Positions 50,430 to 62,270 of a stretch of DNA of 62,270 bases are shown here, piece after piece (the stretch's first letter is position 1; each line of letters opens with the position of its first letter). This stretch comes from Muribaculaceae bacterium (GTDB lineage Bacteria > Bacteroidota > Bacteroidia > Bacteroidales > Muribaculaceae). The stretch spans positions 1 to 62,270 of the forward strand of contig JAIDQZ010000024.1 in assembly GCA_029062005.1 (NCBI GenBank). Reading direction: 5' to 3'. The translations under genes and the position numbers were made by a program. Below the pieces are notes generated by a model. It saw nothing but the letters and a program-made list of their open reading frames with translations, was not told the DNA's origin and ran no database searches.

Positions 50430-52865
50430 ATGAAAAAACTCTACAGAACGCTGCTCATAACAGCGGCTGCCGGCGCCGGAATTCCGGCAGCGTCAGCCCA
50501 CCTCGTCATCAACGAGATAATGCAGTCAAACATAGACTGCATCATGGATGACCTCAACGAATTTCCGGACTCATGGGTGGAACTCTATAATCCCGGACCG
50601 GATGCTGAAAACCTCTCAGACTACAAGATCGGAACCAAGGATAAAGTCAATAAGGCATATCAGCTACCTGCCGCTTCAATAGCCCCGGGGAAGCATATAG
50701 TGATATACTGCGACAAAGCGGAGCAGGGACTGCATACAGACTTCCGTCTCGAATCCGGAAAAGACGGTGCCCTCTACCTTTTCAAAGGGGATGAAGCGGT
50801 AGATCATCTTGAAGGTCTCAAGAAGCAACCTGCCCCGAATATCGCTTACGGACGGGAGACTGACAACGCAGAGAAGTGGGGGTATCAGGCAGTGCCGACA
50901 CCGGATGCATCCAACTGCGGAGTGATTTGCAAGGATATCCTTGGCGAGCCAATATTCGACATCCCCGGAAAACTTTTTTCAAATGCCTTCTCACTGACGC
51001 TGTCAATACCCGACGACGCACCTGACGGCACCGAAATCAGATATACCACCGACGGCAAGGAACCGACAGAAAAAAGCCTTAAATATTCCTCCCCTATCAA
51101 AATACAATCTACCAAAGCAATACGAGCCAAGCTCTTCCGTGAAGGATACCTCTCTCCGAGAGCCACGACTCACTCTTACATCAAGCATCCACGTGAAGTG
51201 ACACTTCCGGTAGTGTCTATGGTGACAAACAGGGATTACTTCTATGACAACAAGCTTGGAATATATGTCAAGGGCAACTATAACAGCCAGACCCCTAACT
51301 ATGAATACGACTGGAGGCGACCGGTCAACATCGAATATTTCGAGTCTCCCGATGCCGCAAGCGCATTCAATCAGCTGTGCGAGACCCGTGTCAAAGGTGG
51401 CGCCACCCGTGGCAATGCACTCAAGTCTCTGGCAGTATACGCCAACAAACGCTTTGGAGAGAAAAGATTCAACTATGAGTTCTTTCCCGACCAGACTCCG
51501 GGCATTGATGAATTCAAGTCGTTTGAAATGCGAAACTGCGGCAATGACTTCGACTATATGTATATGCGCGACGCTATCATTCAGCAGAGCATGGGAATGA
51601 ACTGCGATCTTGACTGGCAACCGTCGCGACCGGTAATATTCTACCTCAACGGAGAATACAAAGGAATCCTAAACATACGTCCAAGAAGCAACGAAGACTA
51701 TGTCTATTCCTACTACGACGGCCTCGAAGATATCGACATGCTCGAAAACTGGGAGGAACTGAAAGAGGGTTCAATTGATAGCTTCAATGCCTTCAAAGAA
51801 TTCTACGAAGGGGAAGATCACACATTCGGCGAATTCAATGATCTTATGGACACCGAAGAATTCTGCAACCTCATGATTATGGGCACATTCTTCGACAACA
51901 AGGACTTCCCGGGCAATAATATAGTGATGTGGCGACCACAGGCTGAAGGTGGCAAATGGCGCTGGGTGGCGAAAGACACCGACTTCGGCATGGGGCTCTA
52001 CGGTGAGCGCTATAACTATCCCACACTCAATTGGGTCACGACTCCCGGCTATGACAATAACAGAAATGAATGGGCTAACAAGGCTGAATTCACACTCCTT
52101 TTCCGCCGGCTGCTTGACACGCCGGAATTCAAGGATATGTTCATCGACCGCTGCGCTGTCTATCTCGCTGATTTCCTCCGTCCGGAAGAAATAATCAGCC
52201 GCATCGATGCCAGATATGACGCAATAAAGTTTGAATATAAATACCACCGCGACCAGTTCAACCCCTGGTGGCCCGTTCACAGCCAGGAAATCGAGAATGC
52301 CCGGACATGGACACGCCAACGCCACTCATACTTCTACAACCATATGGCATCTTTCTTCGGGCTCAGGACCCCGCTCGACCTGACTATCGACAACTCATCC
52401 GAAGAGAACCGCACTCTTATAGTCAACGGCATTCCCCTGAAGGCAGACAAATACATAGGAAAGTTCTTCCCTGACCGTAATCTGACAGTAACGTCTGTCT
52501 CCGAAACCGACGGACTCTACGTCAACGGTTGGGAAGTCAAAGTCACGTCAAGAAACGGATCCTCTGCCACCGAAACCTACAATACGGAGACCCTGTCAAT
52601 CCCGATGCCGGCAGGGATCTCGGTTGAGATAAAGCCGATATTCGGCTCGGAGCCTCTTGGCGTAGACCGCATATCTGCGGAAATCGACACGTCTGCGCCT
52701 TGCGACATCTTCGACACTGCCGGACGGCGGCTCGGTGTCCTCCCTGCAGGAACAATAAACTCCGGAATCTCTTCCTTGACCCTTGACTCTTCACCCTTGA
52801 CTCTTTCAAAAGGCATCTACATACTTCGTCAGGGAGACGCATCCCAAAAGATCATACTGAAATAA
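50430..52865 (+). CDS. Secreted CotH-kinase-like protein with lamin-tail domain
   Basis: 811 residues, signal peptide (PAASA-HL). Order: lamin-tail-like domain (about 24-165: LVINEIMQSN, DSWVELYNPG, NLSDYKI); a chitobiase-C-like beta domain (about 195-245: GTEIRYTTDGKEPTEKSLKY); a CotH-kinase-like domain (about 255-640: RVKGGATRGNALKSL, FYLNGEYKGILNIRPR, WRWVAKDTDFGMG with the metal-binding DTD); a beta domain; and a C-terminal tail ending GIYILRQGDASQKIILK. CotH homologues phosphorylate proteins in spore coats; substrates in Bacteroidales are unknown. The DNA just before the tail (52774-52801) contains 7-base repeats. Confidence 0.88.
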   Translation: MKKLYRTLLITAAAGAGIPAASAHLVINEIMQSNIDCIMDDLNEFPDSWVELYNPGPDAENLSDYKIGTKDKVNKAYQLPAASIAPGKHIVIYCDKAEQGLHTDFRLESGKDGALYLFKGDEAVDHLEGLKKQPAPNIAYGRETDNAEKWGYQAVPTPDASNCGVICKDILGEPIFDIPGKLFSNAFSLTLSIPDDAPDGTEIRYTTDGKEPTEKSLKYSSPIKIQSTKAIRAKLFREGYLSPRATTHSYIKHPREVTLPVVSMVTNRDYFYDNKLGIYVKGNYNSQTPNYEYDWRRPVNIEYFESPDAASAFNQLCETRVKGGATRGNALKSLAVYANKRFGEKRFNYEFFPDQTPGIDEFKSFEMRNCGNDFDYMYMRDAIIQQSMGMNCDLDWQPSRPVIFYLNGEYKGILNIRPRSNEDYVYSYYDGLEDIDMLENWEELKEGSIDSFNAFKEFYEGEDHTFGEFNDLMDTEEFCNLMIMGTFFDNKDFPGNNIVMWRPQAEGGKWRWVAKDTDFGMGLYGERYNYPTLNWVTTPGYDNNRNEWANKAEFTLLFRRLLDTPEFKDMFIDRCAVYLADFLRPEEIISRIDARYDAIKFEYKYHRDQFNPWWPVHSQEIENARTWTRQRHSYFYNHMASFFGLRTPLDLTIDNSSEENRTLIVNGIPLKADKYIGKFFPDRNLTVTSVSETDGLYVNGWEVKVTSRNGSSATETYNTETLSIPMPAGISVEIKPIFGSEPLGVDRISAEIDTSAPCDIFDTAGRRLGVLPAGTINSGISSLTLDSSPLTLSKGIYILRQGDASQKIILK

Positions 52866-52880
52866 AAGAATAATTTAGAA

Positions 52881-52921
52881 TGCCGATGGAGCACAACATT
52901 TGAAAGCAAGCTCCATCGGCA
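52881..52921 (+). terminator. Terminator after the CotH-like gene
   Basis: TGCCGATGGAGC (52881-52892) pairs perfectly with GCTCCATCGGCA (52910-52921); short U-run. A weaker family C-like hairpin follows at about 52926-52956. Confidence 0.75.
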
Positions 52922-52969
52922 TTATGTATCAGATCCCATTTCATAAAAAGGGGTCTTAAATCGTTACCC

Positions 52970-53491
52970 TCAGTCGGGTTCAAAACATTCATCTACAGCA
53001 TCATATACCCTGTCTGTGCAATCCCTGTCAATGCCATGGGTTTTCTCTATAAGGGAGCGCATCTTCTCTTTATACTCTATCTCTATCCCACTGCTGACCA
53101 ACCATTTTGAAAATCTTCCAAAACTTGCCGCCAACGATCTTACAAATGATTCCGAAGTGCGGTTACGACATCCGTATTCACATAAAAGCATAAGAAGATA
53201 CTCCATCAGGTCTGCCACAATATAGGGATCGCGTACTTTTGCAGAAAAGTCCTTGACAATTCCGTTTATCCTGGAAAACCTCAACCTTGGCAAAGGAGCA
53301 CCGTTTGCCCGGAAAATCCTTGCATATAAAGCACGTCGGGTCTTATCCGTCACCTTATTCACATCCGGATTCAAAAAGAAATCCAGATATTCCTTAGCGG
53401 GCTTGACATCGGAATAAATATCAAGCACAAACTCTTCCAGATGCTCCCTGTCCAGTCCCTCAATATACTTTTTCAACTGCGCCTTCGACAT
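52970..53491 (-). CDS. DUF6155-like protein
   Basis: 173 residues from the ATG at 53491 (a TTG two codons earlier is also in frame). MSKAQLKKYIEGLDREHLEEFVLDIYSDVKPAKEYLDFFLNP is the N-terminal landmark I associate with DUF6155; the rest is helical with KTRRALYARIFRANGAPLPRLRFSRINGIVKDF and a C-terminal charged end. Cytosolic, function unknown. A single gene in the minus direction, followed convergently by the CotH terminator. Confidence 0.8.
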   Translation of the reverse strand: MSKAQLKKYIEGLDREHLEEFVLDIYSDVKPAKEYLDFFLNPDVNKVTDKTRRALYARIFRANGAPLPRLRFSRINGIVKDFSAKVRDPYIVADLMEYLLMLLCEYGCRNRTSESFVRSLAASFGRFSKWLVSSGIEIEYKEKMRSLIEKTHGIDRDCTDRVYDAVDECFEPD

Positions 53492-53563
53492 AACCAATCC
53501 GCTTTAACAACCGTATATTCGGTTAATAGGCAAAACAAAACATCTTGCTCTGCATATCTTCAA

Positions 53564-53917
53564 TTATTGCCTGACATAATGCGGCATTTCCTCTGGAATC
53601 ACCATAGACAGCTCCACCAGTCCACCAAGACTGCCGTCCTTCTTATGCCACACCGTCTGATAGATCATCTTTCTTACCCCTTCCTTTGAAATGGTATAAG
53701 CATTAGATCCACCTTCATCAAGCAGTCTTCTTATTATACCCCTCGACCGCTCATTGTGATAATCCATTATATTATGACCTATAAGCTCGGCGCCGCCCCT
53801 CTTTGCAAACGTCTGTCGCGACCGTTCATTCATATAGACAATCCGGCACTCCGTATCCACCACAGTCACCGCACAGTTCATCCCGAAAATCCACTCCGGC
53901 ATACACTCCTTCTCCAT
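53564..53917 (-). CDS. Stand-alone PAS domain protein
   Basis: 117 residues forming one PAS domain: MNCAVTVVDTECRIVYMNERSRQTFAKRGG, IGHNIMDYHNERSRGIIRRLL, and the last strands with YQTVWHKKDGSLGGLVELSMVIP. No kinase, cyclase or DNA-binding domain is attached, so it must act with another protein, or by sensing a small ligand itself. Single gene with a good promoter at 53953-53983. It lies downstream of and parallel to nothing related. Confidence 0.88.
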   Translation of the reverse strand: MEKECMPEWIFGMNCAVTVVDTECRIVYMNERSRQTFAKRGGAELIGHNIMDYHNERSRGIIRRLLDEGGSNAYTISKEGVRKMIYQTVWHKKDGSLGGLVELSMVIPEEMPHYVRQ

Positions 53918-53952
53918 ATCTCAAAATAAATATCTAAAAATTAATGTCACCA

Positions 53953-53983
53953 CAAAATTACCTATTTTTTCCATAATCACAAA
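53953..53983 (-). promoter_or_regulatory. Promoter of the PAS gene
   Basis: Minus-strand TTTG (53980-53983), 19-base spacer, TAATTTTG (53953-53960). Confidence 0.75.
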
Positions 53984-53984
53984 A

Positions 53985-54024
53985 TTCGGCACGCGTCATC
54001 ACCGTTACGAGGACGCAGTCCGAA
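53985..54024. repeat. REP-like hairpin, family B copy 5 (decayed)
   Basis: TTCGG(C) ... GAGGACGCAGTCCGAA; the right arm is intact, the left arm has lost several pairs. Confidence 0.75.
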
Positions 54025-54130
54025 GTTCAGTTATACAATTCCGACATTCCGGTTTATCTTCCATACAAACCGCCTGCTGCACTCCATGGTCTCTTCGGTA
54101 AAGACATCGGAGTCACAAGTAATACTCCAG

Positions 54131-54166
54131 AAGTGCGAGGCAGAGCCAAGGTTCTGCCTCGCACTT
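54131..54166 (+). terminator. Orphan strong hairpin
   Basis: A 14-bp perfect stem (54131-54144 with 54153-54166) followed by TATAATTTT on the plus strand. There is no plus-strand gene upstream within 1.2 kb, so it ends an unknown transcript, perhaps a small RNA from about 54025-54166. Confidence 0.7.
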
Positions 54167-54177
54167 TATAATTTTAG

Positions 54178-58797
<4,620 letters not shown>

Positions 58798-58855
58798 AAG
58801 AATGTTACTATTCCTATCCTTATGCTCATTCTGAATGTAGCATAATCAATCATTG

Positions 58856-58891
58856 TAAGGTCCCATTTCATTTTTTTGAGATGGGACCTTA
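58856..58891. terminator. Terminator, repeated hairpin family C copy 2
   Basis: TAAGGTCCCAT (58856-58866) pairs with ATGGGACCTTA (58881-58891) around a T-rich loop. It separates the convergent GH2 and 412-aa genes and may serve both. Confidence 0.8.
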
Positions 58892-58892
58892 G

Positions 58893-60131
58893 TTAAGAGT
58901 TAAGACAGGCTTTCACCACCTTACCTCCGAAGACCTTTATCGTCAAGGGTGTATCGGAAGGAAGATTGTCAGGTATGCCATGGCGAGAAGGATTAAACCA
59001 GTAGTTATTGCCTGACACATCTGTCACCCGCCACGCTGTCTGAACTGGCTTTCGGTTGCCATAACGGTCAGTGGTCTCGGAAGCAGGTTTATGATATGTC
59101 TTTCTGACCGGAATCCATGGCAAAGACTCATAGATGAAATCATCGGCAAGATGCTCTAACTTTCTATATACGGATGACGGATCTTCCGACCCGGTCCCGG
59201 AAGGGATCTTCTTCTCCGTCTCCCTGTAGAGGCGGGGAAGGTTCCAGTCATTTTTCACATATAGTTCCTTCACATATCCAAGTTCCCATCTTGCCTGAGG
59301 GAAAGCTCCTCCGTCAGCAAGAGCGACGGCAAGACTCAGATGTATCTTGCCCTTGAAATCATCTTGCCCCGGACAGCTTAGTGCCCTATGCAGCAGACTT
59401 ACCTTGAGACGAAGGGAGGAGCTGTCTGTAATTAGTGCCGCAAGCCGGCTCCAAAGATAGAATTTGGCTGACGATGCAAGTATGGCGTTGCGGAGCATCT
59501 CTATAGCTGAGCCCTTGTCTCCCGCCAACTCATGGAGCTGTGCGCATTGGGCATAAAGATTTGCAGATCCGGGATACTCGGCAAGCGCACGCCTGACTAT
59601 CTCCATGAAATCCTCAGATGCAGGAATTCGGGCGGTATAAAGTTCATCTACATAATGTGTGATCAGTTTCTCTACCGTAGACGGGAGTTCCTTACCATCA
59701 TGCTCCTTCCGGGTCCAGTCGCCGGGACGTAGATTCGAGAGGTTCCACAGTCCGGCAAATTTCACTATGGAAAATCTTGTCGAGTCCGTCACCGGATCGA
59801 AACCCGCTTTGTTTCTACCGGTAAATGCCACGTCAGAAGCATCCTTGTATAGACGGAAAGCCTCTGTCAGAATCATGGAATGCAGCTTGTGCGGTTTTGC
59901 CACGCTTAATTGCAGATAGCGCGCCAGCATCTGCTTACGCTCCCTGATGGCATGAGCCGGACTCTGATGAAGAGCATAGTATATGATCCAGCCGAAAGGA
60001 TAATGGCTTGTCAGCGGCAAGGCACGGTCGTCATGAAACTGTACGACCGAGGCATAGACTTCCAGGGCGTTCCCTGCCTTTGCACGGTCGAAGCCGTCGG
60101 AGACAAACTGTATGATCTGGTTGCTTTCCAT
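58893..60131 (-). CDS. TPR-like helical protein resembling TOTE/DUF7017 proteins
   Basis: 412 residues, cytosolic. Helical repeats fill about 1-330: YPFGWIIYYALHQSPAHAI, KLHSMILTEAFRLYKD, AKFYLWSRLAALITDSSSLRLKVSLLHRALSC, FKGKIHLSLAVALADGGAFPQARWELGYV. The pattern recalls the DUF7017 part of proteins in so-called TOTE conflict systems; the last 75 residues (YGNRKPVQTAWRVTDVSGNN...IKVFGGKVVKA) could be a small beta-barrel. I am not certain of the assignment. No primase or helicase partner is adjacent. Single gene, convergent with GH2. Confidence 0.75.
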   Translation of the reverse strand: MESNQIIQFVSDGFDRAKAGNALEVYASVVQFHDDRALPLTSHYPFGWIIYYALHQSPAHAIRERKQMLARYLQLSVAKPHKLHSMILTEAFRLYKDASDVAFTGRNKAGFDPVTDSTRFSIVKFAGLWNLSNLRPGDWTRKEHDGKELPSTVEKLITHYVDELYTARIPASEDFMEIVRRALAEYPGSANLYAQCAQLHELAGDKGSAIEMLRNAILASSAKFYLWSRLAALITDSSSLRLKVSLLHRALSCPGQDDFKGKIHLSLAVALADGGAFPQARWELGYVKELYVKNDWNLPRLYRETEKKIPSGTGSEDPSSVYRKLEHLADDFIYESLPWIPVRKTYHKPASETTDRYGNRKPVQTAWRVTDVSGNNYWFNPSRHGIPDNLPSDTPLTIKVFGGKVVKACLNS

Positions 60132-60234
60132 GATATAAGGTCAGTTATTTTTATCGAATTCACAAAACTACTCATTATTTACCATACCGCCAAACAATAT
60201 CAGAAATTTCAAATAAAATTAAACTATCAGGAGA

Positions 60235-61854
60235 TCAGAACGGAACGGGAGACTCAAAGTTATACAGATTTCCATCTATCGGGAAGATGAATTCTATCTT
60301 ATGTGCATGAAGATGAAGCCTGCGTTGCGGGTCATTATTTTTCCAATAAAGCCGGTCTCCGACGATCGGCATACCGAGTCCCATTTCAGAGGCGGAATGC
60401 ACCCGCAATTGATGAGTACGTCCGGTAAGGGGGTGGAACAATACACGGCTGCGGCTATCAGAGACATCTAAAAATTCGTATTCCGTCACGGCTTCCTTAC
60501 CCTCTTTCATATCCACTCGCTGACGGGGACGGTCAAGCCAGTCGGGAGACAACGGGAGCTCAATCCGTCCTATTCGGGGGATGCCACCCGCTTTATAATT
60601 CCCATCCAATTCAGCTATATATGTCTTCTTTACCTTCCTTGTGGCAAACATAGTCTGAAGCAATTTGAACGGAAGCGGTCCGAAAGCGGCTATAAGCAGA
60701 CCTGATGTATCCTGATCAAGACGATGCACCATCTTTACCTCACCGGTCGCACCATATTTCTCCTGAAGCCATTCCTGCACTGAAACAGCGGCGCCCTTGC
60801 CGGGCACGGATAGCATACCGGATGGTTTATCGACAATGCAAAACCATCGGTTTTCGAATATGATTCGGGGTTCCTTATGCGCTATGCATCGGAAGTCGTT
60901 GTCAAGGGGAGGCTCTATATCGAGCCCTTGAAGCATCCATGTGAGCACAGGAAGACATTTTCCACGGCAAGCGGGATAATGGTTGCCATGGATACGCACG
61001 TCGCCACCTTTAGGCTTTCCATACCAGTATTCGGCGATTGACACAGGTGTCCAGCCTTTCAGATATGCAGACTGCAGCAGTTTGGGGGCACAACATTCGC
61101 CAGCACCGGAGGGAGGAATTTTCAATGGAGTTTCCGTAAAAATCTCACTGAGGCTCCGGCTTTCACCGCGCGAATTGAGCACACGGAAACTATCGAACAG
61201 CCATTTCTGCAATGCTTCTGAATCAGCGCGACGTTTTTCCTTCATGGCTTCGAGACGCGACTGAGCTTCTCTTAGTTTTGTTTCGTATGGCTCAAATTCC
61301 GTTTTTATCCTCTTTTTAAGACGGTGAAGTTCCGCTTTCTCAAACTGACTCTGACGGATCAAAGCAGCCATTTCAGCCTCATCTGTCATCCCCATCTTCC
61401 TTTTAGTATCTCTTTCCAGTTTGGATAGCCTGCATTTTTCCTTGAATTCCATGACCTCGGCATCCAGCCTTGATTTGGCATCGTCATAGTCGGTTTTGAT
61501 CTTCGCCAATGTTTCTTTTTCAAATTTACCGATTTCTGTATTTTGAAATGAAATATCGGCTTCATTTGTCTTGAAATGACCGTCAGGCTGGAGATAATCG
61601 AATACCGGATCTACAAATCCGGGGAAATAAAAACCTCTGTCGCCCAACTGACCGGAAAAGGCATAGAGAGTGTGACGCCTCCCCTCAGAGTCTTCAGCTA
61701 TAAGCACACCGAGCATTTTGCCTTCCTCCAGTTCACGGCAAAAACTGAGATCCTGAGGATTGTCGTTATTCTTCAATGCCTCAATTCTCTCAGTCAATAA
61801 GCGGAATGCTTCGTTGCAAGCTGCATCCGGCGTATATTCGAAAGGGTTGTTCAT
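60235..61854 (-). CDS. RluA-type pseudouridine synthase with long N-terminal extension
   Basis: 539 residues from the ATG at 61854. The C-terminal 200 residues are an RluA/TruC catalytic domain: IVDKPSGMLSVPGKG, catalytic Asp in VHRLDQDTSGLL (about residue 380), TYIAELDG, and LTGRTHQLRVH. The N-terminal 300 residues hold a long coiled coil (about 125-230) and a cysteine-containing segment (GECCAPKLLQ...HYPACRGKC) as in the extended Bacteroidetes form of this family. It converts an unknown rRNA or tRNA uridine to pseudouridine. The frame continues upstream into the RhuM remnant (61890), which I exclude. Confidence 0.92.
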   Translation of the reverse strand: MNNPFEYTPDAACNEAFRLLTERIEALKNNDNPQDLSFCRELEEGKMLGVLIAEDSEGRRHTLYAFSGQLGDRGFYFPGFVDPVFDYLQPDGHFKTNEADISFQNTEIGKFEKETLAKIKTDYDDAKSRLDAEVMEFKEKCRLSKLERDTKRKMGMTDEAEMAALIRQSQFEKAELHRLKKRIKTEFEPYETKLREAQSRLEAMKEKRRADSEALQKWLFDSFRVLNSRGESRSLSEIFTETPLKIPPSGAGECCAPKLLQSAYLKGWTPVSIAEYWYGKPKGGDVRIHGNHYPACRGKCLPVLTWMLQGLDIEPPLDNDFRCIAHKEPRIIFENRWFCIVDKPSGMLSVPGKGAAVSVQEWLQEKYGATGEVKMVHRLDQDTSGLLIAAFGPLPFKLLQTMFATRKVKKTYIAELDGNYKAGGIPRIGRIELPLSPDWLDRPRQRVDMKEGKEAVTEYEFLDVSDSRSRVLFHPLTGRTHQLRVHSASEMGLGMPIVGDRLYWKNNDPQRRLHLHAHKIEFIFPIDGNLYNFESPVPF

Positions 61855-61858
61855 TATT

Positions 61859-62006
61859 TTAATCCTTACCTTTGGTTTTCTCCTTAGCATTGATAGACTT
61901 GATCGTATCGAGATAGGCTCGCTCTATCAGTGAACTTCACATCAATATGCGTCTGCCCATCCTCACCCTGATATATGATTATCTCGTTTCCTTCTTTTGA
62001 TTCCAT
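61859..62006 (-). pseudogene. Deletion remnant of a RhuM-family gene
   Basis: The ATG at 62006 encodes MESKEGNEIIIYQGEDGQTH-IDVKF, the usual N-terminus of RhuM-family proteins (normally about 330 residues). After about 27 codons another frame takes over and ends ERAYLDTIKSINAKEKTKGKD at 61859, like the family C-terminus. The middle has been lost in an internal deletion. A -7 box TAAATTTG (62010-62017) directly before the ATG survives. Confidence 0.7.
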
Positions 62007-62071
62007 ACGCAAATTTACTCATTAATTCTGAAATTCATCTATAATTTTTGAAAATTTGGGATGAATAGTTG

Positions 62072-62099
62072 TTTGATTAAAAAACTATTATTAATTTTG
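62072..62099 (+). promoter_or_regulatory. Promoter directed out of the right edge
   Basis: TTTG (62072-62075) and TAATTTTG (62092-62099) with a 16-base spacer, a little short. It would start a transcript near 62106. Confidence 0.5.
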
Positions 62100-62104
62100 C
62101 GATT

Positions 62105-62215
62105 GCAGACCGCGTTGCAGAAGCCCCGGTCAGGGGATCATGCGGGCGGGATGTAGGGATGCACCCCGGTGTATCTGCTGAAATATTTATGAAAGCGTTT
62201 ACTTGACGCTTATAA
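62105..62215 (+). ncRNA. GC-rich structured RNA or leader candidate
   Basis: A GC-rich island in AT-rich flanks after the promoter. GCAGA...TCTGC (62105-62109 with 62174-62178) could close a structure containing CCCC-GGTCA-GGGG (62124-62136), followed by AAGCG...CGCTT (62193-62211). A 13-codon ORF (62140-62181, MRAGCRDAPRCIC) is also present. It may be a riboregulator or leader peptide of the next gene, which is outside the window. No known riboswitch was recognised. Confidence 0.4.
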
Positions 62216-62270
62216 TATATCTTCTAATTAGTTGATAATATTCTAATTATCTTTCTTGGTTTAAACTTTA

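Noticed and set aside
62105..62178. TPP or cobalamin riboswitch at the right edge
   Set aside because: Fragments such as GGGATGTAGGGATG recall parts of known riboswitches, but the required conserved boxes are missing.

Overview
The window looks like a chromosome segment of a gut Bacteroidales bacterium. A Muribaculaceae-like relative is an inference from gene style. The evidence is a SusC/SusD pair, many signal-peptide and lipobox glycan enzymes, a fimbrillin-like lipoprotein, DUF418, DUF3737 and DUF4143 proteins, and many promoters of the Bacteroidetes type (TTTG, about 20 bp, TAnnTTTG). Several of these promoters fix start codons.

Layout. 1-7200: a long perfect hairpin, O-acetylhomoserine sulfhydrylase (metY), a fimbrillin-like lipoprotein, a MATE exporter with a terminator-like leader, and an ECF sigma factor with a membrane partner. 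7200-9400: repeat-rich spacers, a 52-aa gene, coaE and tyrA. 9400-20000 (all minus strand): a glycan-uptake locus with SusC, SusD and a small lipoprotein, then two paralogous secreted proteins, an FNT-type channel and a GH140-like hydrolase. 20400-33300 (mostly plus strand): a CHASE2/FecR-like pair, two coupled PL1-like pectate lyases, a DUF3737 protein, a MalY-like lyase, a DUF418 protein, a YpfJ-type metallopeptidase (minus strand) and a GH3 lipoprotein. With GH140 and the later GH2 enzyme this suggests pectin and side-chain degradation.

33300-37200: a second sulfur-amino-acid pair (MalY-like and MetY-like) under a palindromic promoter, then a RAYT-type HUH transposase bracketed by a 22-bp direct repeat from a REP-like hairpin family. 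36900-44000: an AT-rich, mostly minus-strand cassette whose core is an ATP-grasp enzyme of the MvdC/MvdD (graspetide maturase) type. A short possible precursor gene overlaps it. Two DUF4230-like proteins, an unrecognised 549-aa protein, a TerB-like protein, a coiled-coil membrane protein and two copies of a small gene (one frameshifted) surround it. I consider this the best candidate for an undescribed system.

44000-62270: a lipoprotein, a Bacteroidetes DNA-binding-like protein, an AAA ATPase (DUF4143) coupled to a Ser/Thr kinase, unknown membrane and cytosolic proteins, a CotH/lamin-tail surface protein, DUF6155 and PAS proteins, a very large GH2 enzyme, a helical-repeat protein resembling TOTE/DUF7017 proteins, an extended RluA-type pseudouridine synthase, a deletion remnant of a RhuM gene, and a GC-rich structured transcript candidate at the right edge.

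The intergenic regions hold several dispersed repeat families: a ~98-bp paired palindrome (five copies), a second REP-like hairpin (five full or partial copies, flanking the transposase), a repeated terminator hairpin, C/A-rich tracts just before start codons, and a 12-copy 7-bp tandem repeat. All functions are read from sequence and memory of protein families; no database search was run.
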